A stretch of 64,000 nucleotides of DNA from Polaromonas sp047303325 (GTDB taxonomy: Bacteria; Pseudomonadota; Gammaproteobacteria; Burkholderiales; Burkholderiaceae_C): NCBI RefSeq assembly GCF_047303325.1, contig NZ_JBKBEX010000013.1, positions 62,001-126,000 of the forward strand. Reading direction: 5' to 3'. The notes beneath the pieces were generated by a model. The model had not been told where the DNA came from and searched no databases. It was given only the letters and a program-made list of their open reading frames with translations. Position 1 is the stretch's first letter, and each line of letters opens with the position of its first letter. Below, in pieces: positions 49,949-59,900 of the stretch. A program made the position numbers and the translations under genes.

Positions 49949-50283
49949 CTTCCTCCGTCGACAGGTCCGGCACTCCCGGCAACACCAAAAGCACAGCGCT
50001 GCTGCAGCGCGTGGCCGAAGGCGGCCGCAAGCCCGTGGGTTTTGTGCTCAACGGCCAGCCGCTCACGGCATTGGCCGGCGACACCGTGCTCACGGCGGTG
50101 CTCACGCACAGCGCGCGGCTGCGTTTCAGCGAATTCAGCGGCGAGCCGCGCGCCGGTTTTTGCCTGATGGGCGCCTGCCAGGACTGCTGGGTCGCCACCG
50201 AGTCGGGCAAACGCCTGCGCGCCTGCGGCACCTTCATCGAAGAAGGCATGCGGCTGGCGACCGGCGCGGAGGGCCTGGCATGA
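49945..50283 (+). CDS. (2Fe-2S)-binding small subunit, HcnA/OoxA-like
   Basis: A 112-residue ferredoxin-like protein: VGFVLNGQPLTALAGDTVLTAVL followed by the cluster-binding cysteines in GFCLMGACQDCWVA and RACGT. The pattern matches HcnA and the small subunits of opine and proline-type oxidases. It is coupled to the permease gene upstream (4-bp overlap) and to the next gene (ATGA at 50280). It passes electrons between the two flavin subunits of the oxidase. Confidence 0.86.
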   Translation: MTSSVDRSGTPGNTKSTALLQRVAEGGRKPVGFVLNGQPLTALAGDTVLTAVLTHSARLRFSEFSGEPRAGFCLMGACQDCWVATESGKRLRACGTFIEEGMRLATGAEGLA

Positions 50284-51662
50284 GCGTGCGGCCCGTCATT
50301 GTGGGTGCCGGCCCTGCCGGCGTGCGCGCGGCCCAGGCACTGGTGGCGCACGGCCTGCGGCCGGTTGTGGTGGACGAAGCGCCGCGCTGGGGCGGGCAGA
50401 TCTACCGCCAGCCGCCCGAGGGTTTCACGCGGCCCAAAGAGGCGCTTTATGGCTTTGAGGCCGGGCGTGCCGATGCGCTGCACGGCACCATGGCGGCCAT
50501 CCTGGACAAGGTCGACTACCGTCCCGATACCCTGGTCTGGAGCGCCGAAGGCGGCAAGCTGGACCTGTTGCACCAGGGCGCCATGAGCACCTTGCCCTAC
50601 AGCCACCTCATCGTCGCCACCGGCGCGACGGACCGCGTCCTGCCCTTTCCGGGCTGGACACTGCCCGGCGTCTACACGCTGGGCGCCGCACAGGTGGCGC
50701 TCAAGTTCCAGGGCTGCGCCATCGGCTCGCGCGTGGTCTTTGCCGGCACCGGGCCGCTGCTGTACCTGATCGCCTACCAATATGCGAAGGCCGGCGCGAA
50801 GGTCGCGGCGGTGCTCGATACAGCAAGCTTCGCAGGCAAGGCCGCCGCCGTGCCCGCCATGCTGCGCCAGCCGGCGCTGCTGGCCAAGGGCCTGTATTAC
50901 CTGGGCTGGCTGCGCGCGCACGGCGTCGCGGTGCACCAGGGCGTGGAGCTGGCCGCTGCCGAGGGCGGCGAGCGCGTGCAGGCCATGCATTGGCACAAGG
51001 CCGGCCGCGAGCACCGCATAACCTGCGACGCCGTGGGCTTCGGCTACGCGCTGCGCTCCGAGACGCAGCTGGCCGACCTGCTGGGCTGCCGCTTTGCCTA
51101 TGACGGCCTGCAGCGCGGCGCGCTGCCCGAGCGCGACGCGGCCGGGCGTTCCAGCGTGGCCGGCGTCTACCTGGCCGGCGACGGCGCCGGCATCATGGGC
51201 GCCGATGCGGCCGAGTGGGCCGGCGAGCGCGCGGCACTGGCCCTGCTGGCCGATACCGGGCAGCTCATGGACAACTCGCGCGCCTTATGGCTGGAGCAGC
51301 GCCTGGCGCGCGTTGCCGCGTTTCGCCGGGGGCTGGAGCGCGCCTTTCCTTTTCCGGACGGCTGGGCCGCGGCTGCGCCGAACGAGCTGGTGGTGTGCCG
51401 CTGCGAGGAAATCACCGTGGGTCAATTGCGCCGCTGCGTGGCCGACACGGGCGCGCGCGAGATGAACCGCCTCAAGGCGCTGACGCGCGTCGGCATGGGC
51501 CGCTGCCAGGGCCGCACCTGCGGTGTTGCGGCGGCCGAGATTCTTGCGCAGGCCTGCGCTGCACAGCCCGAGGCGGTGGGCCGCCTGCGCGGGCAGTCGC
51601 CGATCAAGCCCCTGCCGTTCTCGGCCATGTTGGCCCCGGCGTCGAAGCAGGAGGCCGCATGA
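50280..51662 (+). CDS. FAD/NAD(P) oxidoreductase, HcnB/OoxA-like subunit
   Basis: A 460-residue flavoprotein. The N-terminal FAD motif is VIVGAGPAGVRAAQALV, the second nucleotide site is VVFAGTGPLLYLIAYQYAKAG, and YLAGDGAGIMGADAAEWAG fixes the FAD. The C-terminal Cys-rich (BFD-like) cluster has VCRCEEIT and GRCQGRTCG. This architecture is that of HcnB and the A subunits of octopine/nopaline oxidase. It overlaps its neighbours by 4 bp on both sides. Confidence 0.88.
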   Translation: MSVRPVIVGAGPAGVRAAQALVAHGLRPVVVDEAPRWGGQIYRQPPEGFTRPKEALYGFEAGRADALHGTMAAILDKVDYRPDTLVWSAEGGKLDLLHQGAMSTLPYSHLIVATGATDRVLPFPGWTLPGVYTLGAAQVALKFQGCAIGSRVVFAGTGPLLYLIAYQYAKAGAKVAAVLDTASFAGKAAAVPAMLRQPALLAKGLYYLGWLRAHGVAVHQGVELAAAEGGERVQAMHWHKAGREHRITCDAVGFGYALRSETQLADLLGCRFAYDGLQRGALPERDAAGRSSVAGVYLAGDGAGIMGADAAEWAGERAALALLADTGQLMDNSRALWLEQRLARVAAFRRGLERAFPFPDGWAAAAPNELVVCRCEEITVGQLRRCVADTGAREMNRLKALTRVGMGRCQGRTCGVAAAEILAQACAAQPEAVGRLRGQSPIKPLPFSAMLAPASKQEAA

Positions 51663-52816
51663 TGGAGCGCCTCACGGCTGACGTGGCGATTGTCGGTGGC
51701 GGCATCATGGGTGCATCGGCCGCGCTGTTTTTGCGCCGCATGGGTTTTTCGGTGGTGCTGCTCGAGCGCGACCTTTGCGGCTCGCGCTCCAGCGGCGTGA
51801 ATTACGGCGGCGTGCGCCGCCAGGGCCGGCCGGTCAGCCAGCTGCCGTTGTCGCAGCGCGCCCAGGGCCTGTGGGCGCGCTTGCCCGAGCTGATAGGCAC
51901 GGACGGCGAATACATCCGGTCCGGCCATTTGAAGATCGCGCGCAGCGAGGCCGACCTGGCCTCGCTGGAAAACTACCGCGAGCGCACGCAGGAATTCGGC
52001 ATGGATTTGCGCATGCTGTCCACGCGCGCCCTGCGCGAGCGCTGTCCCTGGCTGGGCCGGGCCGCGGTCGGCGCCTCGCTGTGCCCCGGCGACGGCCAGG
52101 CGAACCCGCGCCTGGTGTCGCCGGCCTTCGCGCTGGCCGCGCACAGGCTGGGCACCCACATCCGCGAGCAGACCCGTGTGGACGAGGTCGCGCGCGACGG
52201 GGACGTTTTTGTGCTGCGCTCGGGCGATGCGCTGGAAGTGCGCGCCAAACATTTGCTCAATTGTGCCGGTGCCTGGGCGGACCGCATCGCTGCGCAATTC
52301 GGCGAAACCGTGCCCATGGAGTCCGGCCATCCCGAAATGGCGGTGACCGAGCCGCTGCCCGTCTTCATGGACCTGAGCCTGGGCGTGGAAGGCGGCGGCG
52401 TTTACGCCCGCCAGGTGGCGCGCGGCAATTGCGTCATTGGCGGCGGCCGGGGGTATGCGCTGGACGACCAGCGCGCCCGTGTGCAGCGCAGCGGCCTGGC
52501 CGGCCTGATGCAGCAGACCGTCGAGCTGCTGCCGGCGCTCAAGAACGCCCACATCATCCGCACCTGGAGCGGCACCGAAGGCTACCTGCCGGACCGCCTG
52601 CCGGTGCTGGGCCCCAGCGCCACCACACCGGGCCTGATTCATGCGTTCGGTTTTGCCGGCGGCGGCTTCCAGCTGGGGCCGGGCGTAGGCGCGGTGCTGG
52701 CCGACCTGGTTTGCGAAGGCCGCAGCGCCACGCCGATAGACGCCTTTTCGATTCAACGCTTTTCCGCCAGCCCGCGTGCGACAACCACCGGGTCTGCCTC
52801 TTCCGCTGTTGTCTAG
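51659..52816 (+). CDS. FAD-dependent amino-acid/opine oxidase, HcnC/OoxB-like subunit
   Basis: A 385-residue DAO-family flavoprotein. The FAD motif is DVAIVGGGIMGASAALFLRRMG and the C-terminus has TWSGTEGYLPDRLPVLGP and HAFGFAGGGFQLGPGVG. It would oxidise the C-N bond of an imported amine, amino acid or opine. It overlaps the preceding gene by 4 bp (ATGA), two consecutive ATGs being possible starts. HcnABC makes cyanide from glycine, but operon placement with an ABC importer argues for a catabolic oxidase. Confidence 0.88.
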   Translation: MMERLTADVAIVGGGIMGASAALFLRRMGFSVVLLERDLCGSRSSGVNYGGVRRQGRPVSQLPLSQRAQGLWARLPELIGTDGEYIRSGHLKIARSEADLASLENYRERTQEFGMDLRMLSTRALRERCPWLGRAAVGASLCPGDGQANPRLVSPAFALAAHRLGTHIREQTRVDEVARDGDVFVLRSGDALEVRAKHLLNCAGAWADRIAAQFGETVPMESGHPEMAVTEPLPVFMDLSLGVEGGGVYARQVARGNCVIGGGRGYALDDQRARVQRSGLAGLMQQTVELLPALKNAHIIRTWSGTEGYLPDRLPVLGPSATTPGLIHAFGFAGGGFQLGPGVGAVLADLVCEGRSATPIDAFSIQRFSASPRATTTGSASSAVV

Positions 52817-52851
52817 TTTTTTTTCTTCACCCACGCCACCAGGAGTTTTCC

Positions 52852-53916
52852 ATGAACATCTTCCCGCGATTTTCGACCGCCCGCGCCACCGCCGTGTCGC
52901 TTGCCGTTCTTGCCGGCCTGGCCGGCGGCAATGCCATGGCCCAAACCAAGACGCTGTACATAGGCATGAACGGCGGCACCATGGAAAAAACCTATACCGA
53001 GCATGTTTTCGGCGCCTTCGAGAAAGCCAACAACGTCAAGGTCGTGGTCGTGCCCGGCACCTCCTCGGACATCCTGGCCAAGGCCCAGGCCAACAAGGAC
53101 AACCCGCAGATGCACGTGATGTTCCTGGACGACGGCATCATGTACCGCGCCATCGGCATGGGCTTGTGCGAAAAAATGCAGGCCAGCCCCGTGCTGAACG
53201 ATTTGTTCCCCACCGCGCGCTTCAAGGGCGACATGGCCGCCGGCGTCAACATCGGCATGACCGGCATCGCCTACAACAAGAAGATGTTTACCGAAAAAGG
53301 CTGGGCGCCGCCTACCTCGTGGATGGACATGGCCAATCCCAAGTACAAGGGCAAGGTGGTGTTCCAGTCGCTGTCCTCGTCGACCTTCGGCCTTCACGGC
53401 TTTTTGCTGTTCAACCGCATCCAGGGCGGCAACGACAAGAACGTGGAGCCCGGCTTCAAGGCCTGGCCCACCACCATAGGCCCCAACGTGCTCGAATACA
53501 TCCCGAGTTCGGCCAAGCTCGCTGAAATGGTGCAGACCGGCGAAGCCGCGATGTTCCCGCTCACACCCACCGCCGTCGGTGTGCTCAAGGACAAAGGCCT
53601 GCCCGTGGAATACGTGCAGCCCAAGGAAGGCTCGGCCGTGCTGACCGTCGGCGAATGTGTGATCGCCAAGAACAGCGAACCCGCGCTGGCCCACAAGCTG
53701 GCCCAGTACCTGCTGTCGCCCGAAGCCCAGGCCGCCGCGCTCGAGTTCGGCGACCAGATCCCGTCCAACCCCAAGACCAAGGCGAGCGGCAAGGCCGGCG
53801 CACTGGTGGCGCAGATGAACGAGTACATGAAAACCGCGACCACGGTCGACTGGGACGCGATCAACGAAAACCGCCCGGCCTGGAACGCGCGCTGGAACAA
53901 GACGGTCGAACGCTGA
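52852..53916 (+). CDS. ABC transporter substrate-binding protein (PotD-like)
   Basis: A 354-residue periplasmic receptor with a signal peptide (1-30, ending AMAQ). The mature protein has KTLYIGMNGGTMEKTYTEHVFGAFEKANNVKVVVVPG and GKVVFQSLSSSTFGLHGFLLFNRIQGG, the form of class II polyamine, iron and opine receptors. AGGAG lies ahead of ATG 52852. It is the last gene of the operon, convergent with the RTX gene whose stop lies 4 bp away. Confidence 0.92.
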   Translation: MNIFPRFSTARATAVSLAVLAGLAGGNAMAQTKTLYIGMNGGTMEKTYTEHVFGAFEKANNVKVVVVPGTSSDILAKAQANKDNPQMHVMFLDDGIMYRAIGMGLCEKMQASPVLNDLFPTARFKGDMAAGVNIGMTGIAYNKKMFTEKGWAPPTSWMDMANPKYKGKVVFQSLSSSTFGLHGFLLFNRIQGGNDKNVEPGFKAWPTTIGPNVLEYIPSSAKLAEMVQTGEAAMFPLTPTAVGVLKDKGLPVEYVQPKEGSAVLTVGECVIAKNSEPALAHKLAQYLLSPEAQAAALEFGDQIPSNPKTKASGKAGALVAQMNEYMKTATTVDWDAINENRPAWNARWNKTVER

Positions 53917-53920
53917 TGAT

Positions 53921-56900
53921 TTAATGCCAGCTGGCCGCGATCACCGGGGCCAGCTGGGCCGCATAGGCGGCTGACAGGTCCGTCTGTCCCATCGCCGGTG
54001 GCGTATATGGGGCCATGGCCTGCACCAGAATCTCAAGGTCGGAGTCCAGCAGTACCTTGCCGTCACTCAGGCTGATCTGTTCGACATGGTGGGCGTCGCC
54101 GAGGTACCAGTCTTGCACGGTGGCCTTGTCGGCGGTGCCGATGATGTTGATCTCCAGATCGTTGCCGCTGCGGCGCATCCATAGCTGGTTGGCGCTGATC
54201 TCCGTACTGAAAGACAGTACGTCAATGGTGCCCGGCGTTGCATCGTTTTCCACAATGCGGTCCTGCCCCATGCCGCGGTAAGCCTGGTAGGTGTCGCCGC
54301 CACGGTCGCCTGCGAGGGTGTTGTTGCCGGCGTTGCCGACCAGCACATTGGCCAGGGCATTGCCGGTGCCGTTGATATTCCCGCTGCCCAGCAACGTCAG
54401 GTTCTCCACATGGGCACCCAGGGTGTAGTTGGCCAGATGGCTTTGCACCGTGTCCGTGCCTTCTTCAGCGTTCTCAACCACCGTATCGCCCGCGTCATCC
54501 AGGAAGTAGAGGTCGTTGCCAAGGCCTCCCACAAGACGGTCCGCACCCTGGGTGATCATGGGAATGTCAAGGGGCCAGGCCTGCTCGCCCGTTGTCAACC
54601 AAGCTTCCTGGATCGGCTCAAAGACACGGGTTTCCTGAAAGGGATAGAAGTTCCCGTAATCCCAGGGGTTCATATTCCATTCCCAAGGATTTAGGTCGCT
54701 GGCCGTGGACACCAGGCGGCTGTCGTTGCTGTTGAGCACGAAATAGGCATCGGCAAAATACAGCCGCGAATCCAGATCGGACGCTTTTATGTCCAAGCGC
54801 TCGTTTTGGCCTCCTGCTAGTTCACGGCTGAAGCTGAGGATGCCGGTGTTCTGGTCTACTGTCTGGCTGTAGTCGGAAAATTTCCCGCTAAGGTGGACGC
54901 TGCCTGTGTTGATATCCACGTTGCCAAGGTCTACGTGGCTACCCGGTGTGACATAAATGTTGATCGAACTACTAATCCCACCCTGAAACCTGACAGACCC
55001 GCCCGGCATGACACCGGGAACGATGCAGTTTTCCATCGTAAGGGAGATGGTGGGACTTCCATAAACGTAATAGACCGCGCTGCTGTCGCTTGTCACCATC
55101 ATTTCCACCGTGGAAACATCATTGGTGGCCGCGCCGTCGAGCATGTCGTCCCCGTCTCCGCCGATCAGGGTGTCCGCGCCGAAACCGCCTGTCAACCGGT
55201 TGGCCTCCCGATTGCCGATGAGCATGTTGTCCAGCGCGTTACCTGTTCCTTCAAGGGCGCTGCCCGCCAGGATGAGGTTCTCTATATTGGCCCTGATGGT
55301 GTAGTCCACGGAGCTGGTGACGGTATCGATGCCTTCGTTGGCCTCTTCATCAACAACGTCGCGGATGTTGTCAACAATGTAGCTATCGTCGCCTGCCAAG
55401 CCCATAAGTTGCTCGGCGCCTGTGCTGCCAACCAACACGTCAGGGCCGTCCGTTCCCCGATAGGGTGCGGTGTCCAGTGTTCCCTTATTCCAGGTTCGGC
55501 CGTCGCTGAACTGAACTTTTTCCAGGCTGGAATGGGGGTTGCTGAAATGATTGGCAATCTCGATCTGTTCGGTGCCAATATTCAAGTAGAGATTGGTGGT
55601 GTCGCGCCCGAGTCGCATCTCGTGCGATTTAACGCCCAGGAGTTTCACCGTATCCGTCTCTGTACCCGAATCGCCCACCTCGTTGATGTCGTCATCGCCA
55701 TCGCCTCTGGACCACAAATACGTATCGCTGCCGGCCCCGCCGTCCAGCGTGTCATCGCCCCTGCCGCCACGCAACACATCGTCGCCCGCGCCCGCAAGAA
55801 TGCGATCAGTCACGCTGGTGCCGTTGATGGTGTCGGCACCCGAGGTGCCCGACAGGTCAAAACCCTGGTTCAGCAGGTCCTGCAGGTTCAGCGTGCTGCC
55901 GCCGGCAAACTCAAAGTTCCACACGCTTTGGAAGTTTCCAGCGTTGCTGGGGTCGAAATTTTCCAGGTAAATCTTGTCACCCTGGTTGCCCAGCTTGACC
56001 AGCAGCGAGCCATCGCCCAGGCCCAGTGTGGCCGTGGCGCTGACGCCGCTGCCAAAGCGCACGGCGCCGCCGCCCGGGTCGGTGATGTGCACCTCGCCGC
56101 TGCCCGGGTTATAGACATAGACGTCCATGCCCGAATTGCCCGTCATGCGGGTGTTCGGCCCGGCGATAAAGGTGGTGGCAAAGCCGGGTATGCCATGCAG
56201 GTCCATGCCGCCGGCGCTGCCGTCCTTGATCAGGCCCCTGTCCGTCAACTCGGCCGCGGAAAGCGCCGTATTGCCTGACGTGAACAAGATAGCCCGCGAC
56301 ATGGCATTGGGGTCTGCATACCAGCCCGTGATCCGCAGGCTGTCGCTGCTGCCGATGATGGAGATCACCAGGTCCACACCGTCGCTCTCGACCTTGAGCT
56401 CACTGGCGGATGCGACCAGCGCGCGAATGCCGGTCACGTCGGCCGCATCCGCGCTCTGCGCGCCCATGCCCGCATGGAGCTGCGCGTAGCCAAGGTCAAA
56501 GTCGGGCGCCGGCGGCGCCATGGCAATCAGGTCCTGCAGCCACACCGTGGAGCCGTCCGCAAACTCGAATTTCTGGATGGCCGCGTTGAGCACGTCGTCC
56601 GTGCGGGGAATCATGACCTGAACCCCCTGGTCAGGCCCCCACTGCAGCTTGAGCGTGACGCGCGCTTCGCCGTCCAGCGGAGAGACCGCAACGCCCCATG
56701 ACAGGCCGATGTCAGCCAGTGACAGCCCCGGCCCGAAGACCACCGTTTTCAGGGGCAACAGCCCGGCTTCCAGGTAAGGCTGCAGCACCGCAAAATTGTT
56801 GGCCGTCAGCAGAATCGTCTGCAGCGGATGCGAGTCATAGTAATCACTGGCCGGCCCCCAGCTTTGCAGCACGTCGGCGAACCCCGGGTTTCTGAACAGC

Positions 56901-59900
56901 GCGGGAAGCGGCTTGATGTAGCTCGCGAATTCATCGCTCCACTCCTGGCTGTTTGTTGTGCCTTGCTGTTGTTCGTAATAGGCGTTACGCGCAGCTTCAA
57001 GCGTGTCAAAGAAACCTCCGCCCCAGTAGAATTTCCCGCCGTGCTGGTAGCTGTATTGAATTTTGCTGCCGTAGCTAAAGCCTTGCTCCTGGTAGATGCT
57101 TTCAATGACATCGTCCAAGCCATTCCTGTTTTGGTCCAACCCGCCGTTGCTGAGTTCATGCTCGCTGAGCAGCAGGTCCATCCCGGTATTGTTGGGGTCC
57201 ACCAAAATTCTCACCGTCTCACGCGGCGTTGATGTGCCGTAGTAGAGCTCAAAGCGCCTGTAAGCCCTTGCCAGCACCGTGTCGTGGCCGTCACCCACCA
57301 CCATGGTTTTGCCGTATTCCAGGTACTGGTCGCCGCTACCGGCCATGAGGGTGTTGCCCCCGCTGAGGATGGCGTTGCCCGTGCCGCCGTACGCGAACCC
57401 GGCGTTGTAAATGATGTTGTCACCCACGCCGCCAATGACCGATGAATAGCCGTCGGCCATCACGGTATGGTTGCCGTCGGAAAGCGTGACCTGCCCCAGC
57501 TGGTAATTCCACTGGCGATGGGCAAAAACACCGGAAACATAAGCCGGCAAAGGCCCCGCGGTAGCGGCGGCTCCCGGGTCTTCCAGCGTTATGCCGGTAT
57601 CAAGGCCTGAATAGAAACGGGTGAGGTAAGTCGAACTTGACTCCTCGGTAATGATCTCCGGCGGCGAGCCCGGCTCCGACCGCACATACTGAATCCGGGG
57701 ACTGGTCGTAGTGCCCGCTTCAGAGCTGCGCACCGACCACGCCACGCCGCGCCATATCTGCTGGTAGGACACGGAGCCAGACATTGAAGCCAGCGAGATG
57801 AATTCATCCGAAACCGTCTGTGACTGGTCGCTGACGGCGACCGCTGTGTCGCTGCGGGATGCGTAATCTACCCAATCACCATCGCTAAATGCCCATTGAG
57901 TACCCGCCACACTGGTGGACGGTGTTGTCCACGTCGTGCTTGAGTTGCTCATCAGCTGGTGCGTGTAAGTCGTGGTGGTGACGTATTCGTAGCTGTTGTT
58001 ATCAAGCAGGCGCAGGGCATCGGCGATGTACCAGCCGCCATCTGCCTGCCGGGCATAGCCTTGCGCAGAATATTCCGCTCCGATCCGGCTGCGCGCTTCC
58101 GCCTTGGCCGTTTCAATAAGGCTGCCTTGAAGGTTGACCCACTGAGGGGTGGAGGCATCGACCAAGGCCTGCACCGAAAGCGTATTGCCTTGCGGGTCCT
58201 TGAACAGCAAGGAGGTCTGCGTGGCACCGTAGTAATCCTTGACCAGCATGCGAGTGTCTGTGCCGCGAACTCCGACCTCGAGGTCGTTATTGACTCGCCT
58301 GGCTGTGAGGCTCTCCAGCTGCAGGCCGGAGGCGTCGAGCTCAATGACCGAGCCTTCGGGCGAATGGTCTTCCAGCGTCGCCTGGCCCATTCCGTAGCCC
58401 AGCACGTAGGTGTCCAGGCCATTGCCGCCCCGCAAAATGTCAATGCCGGAGCCGCCGGAGAGCCGGTCATCACCATCCCCGCCGTCAATCACGTCATCCC
58501 CCGCGCCGCCGCGCAGCGTATCGCTCCCCGCGCCACCCGAGAGGATGTCGTTGCCCACGCCGCCATCCAGCGTGTCGTCTCCGCCGGCCGCGGTCAACCG
58601 GTCATTGCCCGCATCCCCGGTTAAAACGTTGGCGGCGCCCGAGGCGTCCAGAACGTCGTTGCCATCGCCGCCGTTGAGTGTGGCGTTGCCCGCCCATCCC
58701 GTCAGCAGGTCATTGCCGTTCCCGCCCCGCAAGGTCACGCCGCTGTGCTGGGCGCTGAGCTCGTCATTGCCCGACCCGCCCGTGAGCACCTGGTTCTCGC
58801 CGGTGCTCTGCAGGCTGGCGTCTTCGCTCAGGTGGTTTTGCAGCCAGTCGCCCAGCGCCACACCATCGATGGAAGCAATGCTGCCGCCCAAAGCCCCGGT
58901 AATGCGCAAATTACCGCTGTCACCGTAGTTCAGCACCAGATCGGCGCCGCTGGTGCTGACCGTGTAAGGGCCGCTGTCGGCGAGCTTCAAGGTATTGGTG
59001 CCGCTGGTATCGCTCACCGTGTCGCCGGCGCCGGCTTCGTAGCTGTCGTTGCCCTCACCTCCGTCCAGCAGGTCGGCACCGGCACCGCCTATCAGCGTGT
59101 CATTGCCTTTGCCGCCGTAAAGGGTGTCGTTGCCGCCGCCGCCCTTGAGCACGTCGTCTCCGTCGCCGCCGTCCAGGTAGTCGTTGCCGTGGAATTCAGC
59201 GGCCAGGTTCTCCGGCTCGTCGTCGCCGTTGAGGGTGTCATTGCCGCTGCCGCCATAGAGGGTGTCGTTGCCGCCGCCGCCCCTTAGCACGTCGTCTCCG
59301 TCGCCACCGTCCAGGTAGTCGTTGCCGTGGAATGCTCCGGCCAGGTTGCTTTCGGTGTCATCACCCAGCAATACGTCGTTGCCGGTACCGCCATACAGCA
59401 CATCGTCTTTGCCACTGCCAGCCAGCAGATCGTCGCCTTCCTGGCCGTCGAGGTAGTCATTGCCATGAAACTCGCCGGCCAGCAGGTCCTGCGTGTTGTC
59501 GCCGTTGAGCATGTCATTGCCCGAGCCACCGTAAAGGATGTCGTCTTTGCCGCCGCCAGCCATACGGTCGTCGCCGCCTTCTCCGTCGAGGTAGTCGTTG
59601 CCGTGAAATTCACCCGCCAGCTGAGCCTCCACGTCATCGCCGTGCATGAGGTCGTTGCCCGCCCCGCCAAAGAGTGTGTCGTCCTTACCGCCGCCTATAA
59701 GACCGTCGTTTCCGTCCCCGCCATCCAGAAAGTCGTTTCCATGGTCGGCTCCTGCAACCGAGCCATAGGTGTTGGGCACATTGGTGCCGTCGCCCACCAG
59801 GGTGTCGTCGTCGGCGCCACCTTCCACAATATCGTTGCCCGCACCGCCGTACAGCACATCAACGCCGGCGCCGCCGTCAATGCGGTCATTGCCGCGGCCG

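Noticed and set aside
49945..52816. Hydrogen cyanide synthase hcnABC
   Set aside because: The subunit set is similar, but the genes are fused into an ABC-importer operon with an IclR regulator, which fits opine or amino-acid oxidation better.
55110..56280. Plus-strand ORFs opposite the RTX gene (for example 54893-56278)
   Set aside because: Antisense shadow of the repetitive RTX coding sequence, rich in Val, Ala and His without a domain.
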